A DNA stretch of 64,000 bases, taken from contig NZ_CP017689.1 of assembly GCF_001831495.1 (NCBI RefSeq), positions 3,100,001 to 3,164,000 of the forward strand, given 5' to 3'. Made by a program: the position numbers and the translations under genes. Positions 15,829 to 24,890 of the stretch are shown one piece after another. The stretch's first letter is position 1. The number at the start of each line of letters is the position of its first letter. This DNA is from Thalassotalea crassostreae. GTDB taxonomy: Bacteria; Pseudomonadota; Gammaproteobacteria; Enterobacterales; Alteromonadaceae. The notes below the pieces were generated by a model, which saw only the letters and a program-made list of their open reading frames with translations, was not told the origin of the DNA and searched no databases.

Positions 15829-15943
15829 GGTGCCTCGACCCGAACAATTTTTTCAGGAAAAAAATTGAAGCGCGCAGCGACTCGAAGGGTGAAAACCAAG
15901 GATGGTTTTCATTCATCGAACTTGTTCGATGGAGGGGGAGGCA
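15829..15943 (-). pseudogene. tRNA-Phe-like remnant with body replaced by hairpins
   Basis: Bases 15829-15843 (TGGTGCCTCGACCCG) are identical to the 3' end of the intact tRNA-Phe at 15981-15995. At the other end GAGGCAC (about 15938-15944) can pair with GTGCCTC, like an acceptor stem. Between them the tRNA body is missing and three hairpins are found: CAATTTTTT/AAAAAATTG (about 15844-15867), TGAAAACCA/TGGTTTTCA (about 15890-15911) and the 34-bp repeat copy 2. No functional tRNA can be folded. Confidence 0.55.
15904..15937. repeat. 34-bp direct repeat, copy 2
   Basis: This is identical to 15731-15764 and contains the same perfect CATCGAAC/GTTCGATG hairpin. It lies just downstream, in minus-strand sense, of the tRNA-Phe terminator. 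Confidence 0.85.
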
Positions 15944-15973
15944 CAAAAAAGCCCGCTATTAATAGCGGGCTTT
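15943..15973 (-). terminator. Terminator of tRNA-Phe
   Basis: The stretch 15948-15973 is a perfect 26-bp palindrome built on AAAGCCCGCTATT and its complement. On the minus strand it is followed by six U (15945-15950). It begins 8 nt after the CCA end of the tRNA. Confidence 0.9.
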
Positions 15974-15980
15974 CGAAATA

Positions 15981-16056
15981 TGGTGCCTCGACCCGGAATC
16001 GAACCAGGGACACGGGGATTTTCAATCCCCTGCTCTACCGACTGAGCTATCGAGGC
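15981..16056 (-). tRNA. tRNA-Phe (anticodon GAA)
   Basis: On the minus strand a complete 76-nt cloverleaf can be folded. The acceptor GCCTCGA pairs with TCGAGGC, the D-arm is GCTCAGTCGGTAGAGC, the anticodon stem-loop GGGGATTGAAAATCCCC has GAA at 34-36, and the T-arm GGTTCGATTCC is followed by discriminator A and an encoded CCA. A terminator follows directly. Downstream debris of a second, broken tRNA-Phe-like unit suggests a former tandem array or integration hot spot. Confidence 0.97.
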
Positions 16057-16084
16057 TTACAACGAAATTCGTTGAAGTGGCGTA

Positions 16085-16113
16085 ATAATATAGTGCATTA
16101 ACTAGCGACGCAA
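16085..16113 (-). promoter_or_regulatory. Probable sigma-70 promoter of tRNA-Phe
   Basis: On the minus strand a -35-like TTGCGT (16108-16113) and -10-like TATTAT (16085-16090) are separated by 17 nt and placed 29 nt before the tRNA 5' end. A GC-containing segment follows the -10. The small palindrome AACGAA-A-TTCGTT lies between promoter and tRNA. Confidence 0.5.
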
Positions 16114-16198
16114 GCAAAATATAGTATAAAAAACACACCTGCTTATTAAAGCGACAATTAGTCTTTTATTTAGCTTAGATTGCTTGAATTAACTGCAA

Positions 16199-16522
16199 TT
16201 ACAACTCAAAGTCGTCAAAATCTGTATGACATAGATCAGTATCTATAATTTGATCTGCTGGCTTTGGATCAAGCAATGATGGTTGTATTGCTTTAATATC
16301 CAGTTCTTCCTTCTTTGGTTTGGGTTGTGCAAGCTTACGCTTTTCTCTTTGCAGACAGAGCTTGATGACTTTTTGCTTTTCTTGATTATTGAGTTCTTTC
16401 CAATTAAAGCGCTCATCGCGGGTACGAAAACATCCCTGACAATAACCACGATTGTCAGATTTGCACACCCCTCTGCATGGGCTTGGAACATCAAAAAAAT
16501 CAAGCTGAAAGTCTTGCATCAC
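16199..16522 (-). CDS. DUF1289 family protein
   Basis: This 107-residue protein contains the DUF1289 signature near residues 14-45: SPCRGVCKSDNRGYCQGCFRTRDE followed by a tryptophan (FNW). Four cysteines in C-x3-C-x7-C-x2-C spacing suggest metal or Fe-S binding. The C-terminal half is rich in Lys, Pro and Asp and looks disordered. The family is widespread in proteobacteria with no defined role. The gene stands alone downstream of tRNA-Phe. Confidence 0.85.
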   Translation of the reverse strand: MMQDFQLDFFDVPSPCRGVCKSDNRGYCQGCFRTRDERFNWKELNNQEKQKVIKLCLQREKRKLAQPKPKKEELDIKAIQPSLLDPKPADQIIDTDLCHTDFDDFEL

Positions 16523-16629
16523 TACCTTAGTCTGTAGAACATTGTACTTATAATAAAATACATTGAAGTCAATTCTTATACCATTAAATTCTAATCAAGT
16601 AAAAATGTTCAGAGCGTAACTAAAAACAA

Positions 16630-16657
16630 AAAGAGGGCTTACTAGCCCTCTTTAATT
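16630..16657 (-). terminator. Terminator of the SulP gene
   Basis: AAAGAGGGCT pairs with AGCCCTCTTT across a 4-nt loop (16630-16653). On the minus strand it is followed by U-rich sequence (A-rich at about 16622-16631 on the plus strand). It lies about 40 nt past the SulP stop. Confidence 0.8.
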
Positions 16658-16692
16658 ATAGATAACTATACCTAATTGATGAAATTGGAATT

Positions 16693-18249
16693 TTAATCTA
16701 ATTTATCTGATGCAACATGGTATTGTGGATCTTCATAATAATTTACTTCAACCAAATCGCCTGCCTTGGTTAATAACACCTGACAATCTGGTGATAAGTG
16801 GCGTAAGTGTAATTTCTTGCCGCGACTCTTATAACGTTCTGCTAGCGTATCAATTGCTTCGATAGCCGAGTGATCTACTACTCGAGAATTCTTGAATTCA
16901 ACAACAACATCTTTGCTATCACCGTTCATATCGAATTGCTCTAAGAAGCTGCTGACTGCGCCAAAGAATAATGGGCCGTTAACTTCGTATACAGTCCAAC
17001 CATTCTCATCGGTTGAGCGGGTAACAATAACGTGTTTTGCATGCTGCCAAGCAAATACTAATGCCGAAACAATAACACCCACGATTACAGCAACCGCTAA
17101 ATCAGAAATAACGGTAACGCCTGAAACTAATACAATAACGAACGCATCCGCTTTCGGTATCTTTCTAAAGATACGTAAACTTGACCATTCGAAGGTACCA
17201 ATAACAACGATAAACATAACACCAACAAGCGCTGCTAATGGGATGATTTCAATTAAACCTGAGGCGAATAAGATAAAACCAAGTAATGCTAATGCGGCAG
17301 TAATACCAGACGCACGGCCGCGACCACCAGAGTTAACGTTAATCATTGATTGTCCAATCATCGCACAACCACCCATACCACCAAAGAAACCGTTAACTGT
17401 GTTGGCTGCACCTTGTGCGACACACTCACGGTTTGCTTGGCCATGAGTCTCTGTAAGCTCATCAATAAGACTTAACGTTAGTAATGATTCAATTAAACCA
17501 ATCGCAGCTAGTACTAAAGCGTACGGTAAAATAACCATTAATGTATCTAAGTTAAATGGTACTTGTGGAATGTTAAACGTTGGTAAGCCACCTTCTAATG
17601 TGCGTGATGCATCACCAGTCATATCACGCACGTAATCGATTACCGTACGAGCGTCTAAGTCCATAAACATTACAATTAACGTAACGGTAATGATCGCCAC
17701 AAGCGATGATGGCACCGCTTTGGTTAATTTAGGTAAGAAATGAATGATTGCCATGGTTAAGATAATCAAACCAGCCATCGTATACATTGCACTGCCAGTC
17801 ATCCATTCAAGCTCGCCTTCAGAGTTTAATACTTTAAACTGACCAAGCTGAGCAAGGAAAATTACAATCGCTAAGCCATTAACAAAACCAAGCATTACTG
17901 GATGTGGTACTAAACGGATAAACTTACCCAGTTTAAATATACCGGCGAGTACTTGTATCAAGCCGGTTAAGAGCACCGCGGCAAACAAATATTGCACACC
18001 ATGGGAAGCAACTAAAGCCACCATTACAACTGCCATTGCACCGGTTGCACCAGAAATCATTCCAGGGCGGCCACCAAATGCAGATGTAATTAAACCAACC
18101 ATGAAGGCTGCATATAAACCAACGAGTGGGTCAACACCTGCAACAAAGGCAAATGCTACCGCTTCAGGCACTAAAGCTAATGCAACAGTTAAACCAGAAA
18201 GAACATCATTCTTTAGGCTAGTTACTTTACTTGCGTGTAATTCGAACAT
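16693..18249 (-). CDS. SulP family anion transporter with STAS domain
   Basis: This 518-residue inner-membrane transporter has roughly ten or more helices to about residue 400, and a cytoplasmic STAS domain at about 425-505 ([39 protein letters not shown]). The SulP signature [33 protein letters not shown] is at the N-terminus and [23 protein letters not shown] near 290-310. Substrates in the family are sulfate or bicarbonate; length and motifs do not decide. A good sigma-70 promoter precedes it (18377-18405), so it is probably monocistronic although hemH lies upstream on the same strand. Confidence 0.9.
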   Translation of the reverse strand: MFELHASKVTSLKNDVLSGLTVALALVPEAVAFAFVAGVDPLVGLYAAFMVGLITSAFGGRPGMISGATGAMAVVMVALVASHGVQYLFAAVLLTGLIQVLAGIFKLGKFIRLVPHPVMLGFVNGLAIVIFLAQLGQFKVLNSEGELEWMTGSAMYTMAGLIILTMAIIHFLPKLTKAVPSSLVAIITVTLIVMFMDLDARTVIDYVRDMTGDASRTLEGGLPTFNIPQVPFNLDTLMVILPYALVLAAIGLIESLLTLSLIDELTETHGQANRECVAQGAANTVNGFFGGMGGCAMIGQSMINVNSGGRGRASGITAALALLGFILFASGLIEIIPLAALVGVMFIVVIGTFEWSSLRIFRKIPKADAFVIVLVSGVTVISDLAVAVIVGVIVSALVFAWQHAKHVIVTRSTDENGWTVYEVNGPLFFGAVSSFLEQFDMNGDSKDVVVEFKNSRVVDHSAIEAIDTLAERYKSRGKKLHLRHLSPDCQVLLTKAGDLVEVNYYEDPQYHVASDKLD

Positions 18250-18376
18250 CTATTTAACTCACGTTTGTGATAAAGGTTGTATTAAGGCTCAAAGAATACC
18301 TTAAAAAATATTTGCATCACCAGAGACTGAAACCGTATTAATGGCAATTCACCAGTGACAAAAAATGAGGGGGCGA

Positions 18377-18405
18377 ATGTTAAAGATAAATGTCTATTTT
18401 GTCAA
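18377..18405 (-). promoter_or_regulatory. Sigma-70 promoter of the SulP gene
   Basis: On the minus strand TTGACA (18400-18405) and TAACAT (18377-18382) are separated by exactly 17 nt. The start would be near 18370, giving a leader of about 120 nt that contains a CCCCC-rich stretch and two similar CTGGTGA segments. Confidence 0.7.
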
Positions 18406-18496
18406 CGAAACTCTACATTTAGCCAAGTTTCGATGACGAATTAAGCCGAGGGCTTAAGGATATAAAATTGGCTATTTAAAGAGTAAATTCAGACAA

Positions 18497-19540
18497 TTAA
18501 ATATGAGGCTTCAATAAAGACATGATCATTTCAATATGGTCGTCATTGTCATTTAACGCAGGAATGTAATGGAACGTTTCGCCGCCGTTAGACATAAATA
18601 CTTTGCGACTTTCCACTTCTAACTCTTCAAGGGTTTCTAAACAATCCACACTAAAAGCTGGACTGATCACTGCAACATGCTTTAAACCTTGTTTAGCGTA
18701 ATCTTCCAGACAGCTGTCTGTATAAGGTTTTAACCATTCAGCTTTACCGAATCTCGATTGAAAAGAAATTTGAAAATCGTCCTTTTCAAAAGCAAGTTTT
18801 TCAATAACTAAACGTGTGGTTTTATGACAAAAACAAAAATATGGATCGCCGGCAGTGTGAAACAATTTCGGCATACCATGATATGAAAGCAATAGTTTAT
18901 CTGGCTTACCATATTGTTCAATATGTTGTTTTATGCTGTTCGCTAGTGCAGTAATGTAATTATCATTGTCATGATAGCTCGAAATAAAATGTAATGACGG
19001 AACCCAACGCCAGCTTTGCAATTCTTTGCTTACCGCATCAAATGTTGAACCTGTTGTCGGACCCGCATATTGTGGGTATAAAGGTAAAACAATAATCTTG
19101 TTTACGCCTTTATGTTGCAGTTGCTTTAATGCTTGCTTCAGATTTGGATTTCCATATCGCATCGCAATTGCTACTTCAACATTATCACCATATTGCTGCG
19201 CCAGCTGAGCCGCAACTTTAGCTTGCTGTTTTTTAGCGTAAGCCAATAACGGCGAGCCTTCTTCAGTCCAGATGCTTTGATATAGCTTGGCCGATTTCTT
19301 TGGACGCACACGCAAAATAATGCCGTGTAAAATAATCATCCAAACGAGTCTAGGAATTTCAACAACACGCGGATCGCTTAAAAACTCACGTAAATAGGTT
19401 CTCAATGCCGCCGCGTTAGGCTCATCAGGTGTGCCTAGGTTGGTCAGCAAAATACCTGTTTTAACCTTGCCAGTATTCGCAGGACCTTGTTGTAAGTTTT
19501 CTGCGTGAAGATTCTTATTGTTAGCGATAAAACGTGACAT
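18497..19540 (-). CDS. hemH: Ferrochelatase HemH
   Basis: This 347-residue enzyme inserts iron into protoporphyrin IX, the last step of protoheme synthesis. Family motifs are TGILLTNLGTPDEP near residue 27, LYPQYAGPTTGSTFDA near 150, the metal-site His in LLSYHGMPK near 215, and SFQSRFGKAEWLKPYTD near 258. The terminal region with ETLEELEVE holds the second conserved acidic site. It starts 4 nt after the glutathione peroxidase gene, so the two are cotranscribed. The location beside cytochrome c maturation genes fits its role in heme supply. Confidence 0.95.
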   Translation of the reverse strand: MSRFIANNKNLHAENLQQGPANTGKVKTGILLTNLGTPDEPNAAALRTYLREFLSDPRVVEIPRLVWMIILHGIILRVRPKKSAKLYQSIWTEEGSPLLAYAKKQQAKVAAQLAQQYGDNVEVAIAMRYGNPNLKQALKQLQHKGVNKIIVLPLYPQYAGPTTGSTFDAVSKELQSWRWVPSLHFISSYHDNDNYITALANSIKQHIEQYGKPDKLLLSYHGMPKLFHTAGDPYFCFCHKTTRLVIEKLAFEKDDFQISFQSRFGKAEWLKPYTDSCLEDYAKQGLKHVAVISPAFSVDCLETLEELEVESRKVFMSNGGETFHYIPALNDNDDHIEMIMSLLKPHI

Positions 19541-19544
19541 TAAA

Positions 19545-20231
19545 TTATTCAGCCCCTTTCACAGTGCTTTTCTCTTCGACATTAACAGCACCTGAAGACT
19601 TGGCTAGCTGTTTTTCTATTGCGCTGGTCAATTCTGCAGATTGTGGCTCTACTTTTGAAGAAAATCGTTGAATGCGCGAACCGTCGGCGCTCACTAGGTA
19701 TTTATAAAAATTCCAATACGGCGACGCTGTTTGTTCATTTAAATAAGCAAATACAGGATTTACATCAGATCCGCGAACCGCACTTGTCGCAAATACATCA
19801 AAGGTCACACCATAGTTAACAAAACATATGTCAGCGGCATCTTTTTCTTCATCTTCTTCTTGAAAGAAATCATCCGATGGAAAACCTAGTACCACCAAGC
19901 CTTGCTTTTGATATTTCTTATGTAGCGCTTCCAAACCTTTGAATTGCGGTGTGTAGCCACAATGGCTGGCGGTATTTACAATCAAGAATGTTTTACCTGC
20001 GTACTGCTCACAAATATCAACGCTCTTGCTCGAGTTTAATTTTCGCAAATTATGCTTTAGAAATGCAGGGCAAGTCACTTCATCCTTTACCCTAGCTTCA
20101 GATTGTACATCAACCGCTACCGCTTCGTTTGCCATGCTAGTGTTGGCAAATGCTAAAAGCATTATTGTCAAACAAATCTTAATCTTATTTTTATCTAACG
20201 ATCTAGCTGCGCTAGTTAATGTGTTAAACAT
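19545..20231 (-). CDS. Exported glutathione peroxidase family protein
   Basis: This 228-residue protein contains a glutathione peroxidase-like thiol peroxidase domain from about residue 65. The peroxidatic Cys lies in NTASHCGYTPQFKGLEALHKKY and the partner motif GFPSDDFFQEE replaces the common GFPCNQF, so the usual resolving Cys of that loop is absent. A W-N-F-x-K-Y segment (PYWNFYKYLV) is present. An N-terminal hydrophobic segment ending in TSMANE suggests export to the periplasm. It is the first gene before hemH with a 4-nt gap; a role protecting heme synthesis from peroxides is inference. Confidence 0.85.
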   Translation of the reverse strand: MFNTLTSAARSLDKNKIKICLTIMLLAFANTSMANEAVAVDVQSEARVKDEVTCPAFLKHNLRKLNSSKSVDICEQYAGKTFLIVNTASHCGYTPQFKGLEALHKKYQKQGLVVLGFPSDDFFQEEDEEKDAADICFVNYGVTFDVFATSAVRGSDVNPVFAYLNEQTASPYWNFYKYLVSADGSRIQRFSSKVEPQSAELTSAIEKQLAKSSGAVNVEEKSTVKGAE

Positions 20232-20284
20232 GGTTTCACCCTTTTTAATATTCGCTTATTTCTACAGATAGAAATTAATTACTA

Positions 20285-21526
20285 TTATTCTACGAGTGTA
20301 TCGATTACTAAGTTCACTGTTTGTTGATTATTTTTTACTTTAATATTATTGACTTGCGCTTTATAGTCACCCGCTTTTTGGCCAGGCGTTCCCGCTTGAG
20401 ATAGCACAGCCTGCAAACTCACCGTTTCAACTGAGGAAATAGTACGCTGAGGCATCATTGCATTGCTGTCATCTAAGGTGATAACGGTAGGCAGATCACT
20501 TGCCATTAATTTAACAGCAGCAAGCGGCGCTCTAACGCCATCGTTGGCAAGTGCATAGATAAACACAACCTTATCATCGGTTAAGGTTGCGATGACATCT
20601 TCTGACAATGATACTTCAATAGTAATTGTTTCTGCTGATCTCTGCGGCTGTTGCGTTGATAATGACTCCATATTAGCTTGAGACCGAGCGGTATTTATAG
20701 CATCAAGTAATGCAGCAGAATTTTCACTATTAGGATTATTATCTAAAATAATTTGCCATGACTCTGCTGCCTGGGCAAAGCGCTGATTTTGGTAATGATC
20801 CATACCGACAAGCATTAACGTTGCTGCGTCTTTTTCATCAATAGCCAACGCACGTTCAATTAACGAGTCAATTTCAGCATTACGTTGTTGATTGTTTTTG
20901 TAATAGAGTGCTTGCGCTTGCATCGCATAGATATCTGCTTGCTCACCTTCAACTTCCATTACTTTATCAAACGCTATTACTGCGCTATCAAATTCACCAA
21001 CATTGGTTAATATCTGTCCTAAACGAAACCAAGCATCTGAATTTTTAGGGTTTTTCTTAACTTCTTCATGTAATAGTTTTAACTGTGCGATGATCTTTCC
21101 CGATTCAGACATATCACCTTGCACAGCATCTGAGTGGTGCATTTGAGCTAATTCTAATTCCCCATAAGCACCGCTTTGGTAATAAAAAACCGCACTAAAA
21201 ATAATGATAAACGCAGACATAGCTGCCGGCCAGATAAGTGACGTTTTCTTATCTTTCGCCTGTTGCTCTTTGTTTGATGCCTGCATGTCTAGCAACAAAC
21301 TATGATCTAGCTCTTCTTTTAAATATTCAAAGTTTTCTTTATCAATACCACCTTCAGCATAATCCTTTTCAAGCTCGCGCAGATGTTCATAATAAAGATC
21401 TTTGTTAGTTTGGCCACGCATATTCGCCTGATTCGCTTGGTACAAGGATGTTTTTAAAAAGTGTCGCCAAATAAATACTAAAGCGAGCAAACCTAATAAA
21501 GCGCTAAAAATCCAAAGTGTTGTCAT
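20285..21526 (-). CDS. ccmI: Cytochrome c maturation protein CcmI
   Basis: This 413-residue protein has two N-terminal helices (residues 3-18 and about 94-114) enclosing the DLYYEHLRELEKDYAEGGIDKENFEYLKEELDHSLLLD segment typical of CcmI, then periplasmic TPR repeats (about 135-275) and a C-terminal beta domain. CcmI chaperones apocytochrome c to the ligation complex of CcmF and CcmH. It is the last gene of the minus-strand ccmFGHI operon, 29 nt after ccmH. Confidence 0.9.
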   Translation of the reverse strand: MTTLWIFSALLGLLALVFIWRHFLKTSLYQANQANMRGQTNKDLYYEHLRELEKDYAEGGIDKENFEYLKEELDHSLLLDMQASNKEQQAKDKKTSLIWPAAMSAFIIIFSAVFYYQSGAYGELELAQMHHSDAVQGDMSESGKIIAQLKLLHEEVKKNPKNSDAWFRLGQILTNVGEFDSAVIAFDKVMEVEGEQADIYAMQAQALYYKNNQQRNAEIDSLIERALAIDEKDAATLMLVGMDHYQNQRFAQAAESWQIILDNNPNSENSAALLDAINTARSQANMESLSTQQPQRSAETITIEVSLSEDVIATLTDDKVVFIYALANDGVRAPLAAVKLMASDLPTVITLDDSNAMMPQRTISSVETVSLQAVLSQAGTPGQKAGDYKAQVNNIKVKNNQQTVNLVIDTLVE

Positions 21527-21555
21527 GTTAATCGTTCCTAGAAAACTAGCATCTG

Positions 21556-22020
21556 CTAGTCATCCTTTAAAATGTCTTTAAGTTGTTGCTGCTGCTCAGA
21601 GTTTAATGCTTGTGGCTTTTCTTTCTTTTTACGAACAAACAAAAACACCACAAAACCACCAATAATAATGAAGGCAATCGGCCCATACCAAAGTACATAG
21701 GTCATTTCACTTACTCTTGGTCGATATAACACAAACTCTCCATAACGCTCGACCATAAAGTTCATAATTTCGGTATCTGTTCGACCTTCAAGCAGCATAT
21801 CGTAAACTTCTTTACGCAAATCGACGGCGATTTGTGAGTTAGAATCGGCCAAATTTTGATTCTGACACTTTGGACAACGAAGCTCATAGGTGAGTGATGC
21901 GAACCGCTTCTTGGTTACTTCATCTGGAAATTCATAGGTATCAATTGGACTAGCATTAGCAAAAAACATGACGCTCCAAAGAATTGATAATGAACAAAGT
22001 TGGGTTAATCGTTTTAACAT
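21556..22020 (-). CDS. ccmH: Cytochrome c maturation protein CcmH
   Basis: This 154-residue protein has a signal peptide ending near NASPID. The redox motif LRCPKCQNQNLADSNS is near residues 48-63 and a C-terminal helix near 102-124 is followed by a charged tail. The Cys pair reduces the apocytochrome CXXCH site before heme attachment. It corresponds to the short CcmH/CcmL form with a separate CcmI downstream. It lies 9 nt after ccmG. Confidence 0.95.
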   Translation of the reverse strand: MLKRLTQLCSLSILWSVMFFANASPIDTYEFPDEVTKKRFASLTYELRCPKCQNQNLADSNSQIAVDLRKEVYDMLLEGRTDTEIMNFMVERYGEFVLYRPRVSEMTYVLWYGPIAFIIIGGFVVFLFVRKKKEKPQALNSEQQQQLKDILKDD

Positions 22021-22029
22021 AATTTTTCC

Positions 22030-22590
22030 CTATTGCCCTGCAGCTGACTCAGCAGCCATTTCTTCTTCAATTTTTATAATCAATGGTAAAAACTGACGTT
22101 GCCATACGGCTTTATCTAAAATACCAGCAAAACGTTTGCGAATAACATTGTTGTGATCAACAACAAACGTTTCAGGGGCACCAAATACCCCAAGATCCAT
22201 GGCTAATTTACCCTTATCATCAAATGCCGACCAAACATAGGGGTCTTTATATTGTTGCAACCACAAGTTAGCAGCTGCGCGGTCATCTTGATAATTAACG
22301 CCATACAATGTAAAGCGTTTGTCTGTACTTAGCTCCACTAGAAACGGATGTTCGTACTTACAACCAGGGCACCAAGTTGCCCAAACGTTGAATAATTTAA
22401 TTCCCGATTTAACGTCATTGTTGGTCAGTATTTGTTGCTCATTAGACAGTTTGGTTAAGCTAAACGCAGGGAATTGTTTACCCTCTAGAGCCGAAGGCAT
22501 TTTTTGTGGATCTAACGATAAACCGCGATACAACAACACCCCCAGCAACACAAAAAGAATAAGTGGAATTAGTCGAATGATAACTTTCAT
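22030..22590 (-). CDS. ccmG: Thiol:disulfide oxidoreductase CcmG (DsbE)
   Basis: This 186-residue protein is anchored by an N-terminal helix (IRLIPLILFVLLGVLLYRGL). Its thioredoxin-fold domain carries the active site NVWATWCPGCKYEHPFL near residue 70 and the family loop GVFGAPETFVVD near 133. CcmG passes electrons to CcmH and apocytochrome c in the periplasm. It lies 9 nt after ccmF in the ccmFGHI operon. Confidence 0.95.
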   Translation of the reverse strand: MKVIIRLIPLILFVLLGVLLYRGLSLDPQKMPSALEGKQFPAFSLTKLSNEQQILTNNDVKSGIKLFNVWATWCPGCKYEHPFLVELSTDKRFTLYGVNYQDDRAAANLWLQQYKDPYVWSAFDDKGKLAMDLGVFGAPETFVVDHNNVIRKRFAGILDKAVWQRQFLPLIIKIEEEMAAESAAGQ

Positions 22591-22599
22591 GGCTTTACC

Positions 22600-24618
22600 T
22601 TAGCTTAACGATGGCGCACGTTCGCCGTCACTATCTGTTAATTTAGAGGTTGAGTGAGTTTGCTCTGCTATAGACTGCTTAGCCGTTTTACGGCGGCGAT
22701 AACGTTTATCAAGCATCGCAAAAATAGCGCCTATTGCCATAAAGATAGCGCCTAACCAGATCCATCTTACAAATGGTTTATAATGCACACGAATTGCCCA
22801 GGCACCATCTTCTAATGGGTCACCTAATGCGACGTAAACATCTCTGAATAAGCCAGGATCAATTGCCGCTTCGGTCATGCCCATCGTTTGTACCAGATAA
22901 CTTCGACGCTCAGGCTGCAAGTTGGTAATAAACTCATCACCATCGTAAAGAGCAAGTTGGCCTTGTTCGGCACTGTAGTTTGGTCCTTCAACAGCTTTAA
23001 TACCATTGAACTCTATTTGAAATCCAGCAACTTCAACGCGTGAACCAACATCCATACGGATATTGGTTTCTGATTCATAAGTTGAAACTAGAGTGACGCC
23101 AACGATGGTCACCGCGATACCAGTATGAGCAACTGCCATTCCAAGGTGACTTAAGCTTAATTTAGCGAAACCTACTGCAGGCCCATTACTTGGTTTTATC
23201 TGGTTTCTAACATCTTTAGCTGCAACGAGTGCCACCCAACAGGCAAGCCCCATACCAAAAGCAACTAACCAATCGAAACTACCAGCGTATAAAAGCGGAA
23301 AAACCAAACCAAATACAATTGATACCACAGTGATTACAGACAACTGCCTAGACAACTCGCCTTTTTTGGCTTTTTTCCAACGGATCAACGGCCCAATACC
23401 CATAAATACAAACAAAATACTCATAATTGGTACGAATACCGCATTAAAATACGGAGGCCCTACAGATATTTTGCCCATGTTGAGCGCATCAACCACTAAC
23501 GGATATAACGTACCGAGTAATACAGTAACCGCCGCAGCTACTAATACCACATTACAAATTAAAATCGCGGTTTCTCTCGACACTAAATTAAAGCGTGAAA
23601 AGCTACCTACGTTTGAACCACGAATCGCATAAAGCAATAATGAACAACCTACGGCAATGGCCAGTAGCATTAAAATAAATGCACCACGAGTTGGATCAGC
23701 GGCAAATGAATGAACTGACGTTAATACGCCTGAACGAACAATAAAAGTGCCGAGTAAACTTAAACTAAAGGTAAATATGGCTAACAATACAGTCCAATTT
23801 CGAAACGCTCCGCGTTTTTCAGTAACCGCCAATGAATGAATTAGTGCAGTTCCAACTAGCCATGGCATAAAGGAAGCATTTTCTACTGGGTCCCAAAACC
23901 ACCAGCCGCCCCAGCCTAATTCGTAGTATGCCCACCAACTGCCGAGTGCGATACCAACGGTCAAAAACATCCATGCAGCTAAAGTCCAAGGGCGAGACCA
24001 ACGTGCCCAAGCAGCGTCCATTTTGCCACATAATAATGCCGCAATTGCAAAAGCAAACGCTACCGAAAATCCAACATAGCCCATGTACAGCATAGGGGGA
24101 TGAATAATTAATCCAACATCTTGTAATAGAGGATTTAAATCGCGTCCTTCAATCGGCGTATTTAATAGTAAACGGTCGAATGGATTAGACGTTAGCAAGG
24201 TAAAAGCCATAAAACCAACAGCTATCATGCCCATTACCGCTAATACTCGAGCAACAAAGGCTTGATCAACATGTTTTGAGAACATCGCAACAGCCATAGT
24301 CCACGCTGTTAAAGAAAAGACCCAGAGCAGTAACGAACCTTCATGACCGCCCCAAACGGCGCTGATTTTAAAATACCAAGGCAAATGTGAGTTAGAGTGA
24401 CCGGCGATATAAGACACTGAAAAATCATCAACGACAAAGCTATAAGCCAGTATTAAAAGGCTAATACTGGTGAATACAAACATGCCAGAAGTCAGCGGCT
24501 TGGCAAAACCGATTAACCTTTGGTTTTGGCTATAAACACCCACTAGTGGTATAACCGACAAACATACAGAAAATGCCATGGCTATGATTAGTGCCAGATG
24601 TCCTAACTCAGGGATCAT
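22600..24618 (-). CDS. ccmF: Heme lyase subunit CcmF
   Basis: This 672-residue multi-helix inner-membrane protein ligates heme to apocytochrome c. The heme-handling WWD motif is GWGGWWFWDPVENASFMPWL near residue 230, and conserved His residues occur in HPPMLYMGYVG and SVHSFAADPTRG. I start at the ATG at 24618, which has GGAG six bases upstream and yields MIPELGHLALI as in homologues; an upstream TTG six codons earlier lacks such a site. It is the first gene of the minus-strand ccmFGHI set and faces ccmA across 272 nt. Confidence 0.95.
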   Translation of the reverse strand: MIPELGHLALIIAMAFSVCLSVIPLVGVYSQNQRLIGFAKPLTSGMFVFTSISLLILAYSFVVDDFSVSYIAGHSNSHLPWYFKISAVWGGHEGSLLLWVFSLTAWTMAVAMFSKHVDQAFVARVLAVMGMIAVGFMAFTLLTSNPFDRLLLNTPIEGRDLNPLLQDVGLIIHPPMLYMGYVGFSVAFAFAIAALLCGKMDAAWARWSRPWTLAAWMFLTVGIALGSWWAYYELGWGGWWFWDPVENASFMPWLVGTALIHSLAVTEKRGAFRNWTVLLAIFTFSLSLLGTFIVRSGVLTSVHSFAADPTRGAFILMLLAIAVGCSLLLYAIRGSNVGSFSRFNLVSRETAILICNVVLVAAAVTVLLGTLYPLVVDALNMGKISVGPPYFNAVFVPIMSILFVFMGIGPLIRWKKAKKGELSRQLSVITVVSIVFGLVFPLLYAGSFDWLVAFGMGLACWVALVAAKDVRNQIKPSNGPAVGFAKLSLSHLGMAVAHTGIAVTIVGVTLVSTYESETNIRMDVGSRVEVAGFQIEFNGIKAVEGPNYSAEQGQLALYDGDEFITNLQPERRSYLVQTMGMTEAAIDPGLFRDVYVALGDPLEDGAWAIRVHYKPFVRWIWLGAIFMAIGAIFAMLDKRYRRRKTAKQSIAEQTHSTSKLTDSDGERAPSLS

Positions 24619-24890
24619 TAAACGCTCCGAGGCCAATTTATATTAATAAAAACTGGCAAATAATAGTCTACTTTTAATGGCACATAGTATACCCAGATAC
24701 CACAGATAACAGAAACAAAAATTTTTACATTTCATTCATCTATCTTCATTTAATTTAGCCAAAGAGCCGAAAATATTAATTCTGTTGAAAAAGCAGTTAA
24801 AATATTTCAGAAAAATAACGCTTTTACTTTTTATTAACCAAACAAACAAGTAGAATCGACATCAATTATCATCCTAATATAGGCAAAAGA

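Noticed and set aside
15731..15937. Direct repeats considered as a CRISPR array
   Set aside because: There are only two copies, with tRNA debris rather than a spacer between them and no cas genes.
15865..16101. Plus-strand open frame of 78 codons with RNRTRDTG-type sequence
   Set aside because: It runs through the antisense of tRNA-Phe and the hairpin repeats; this peptide is a well-known false ORF over tRNA genes.
16892..17446. 184-codon frame antisense to the SulP gene
   Set aside because: SulP motifs are continuous on the minus strand; this frame is a shadow with no domain.
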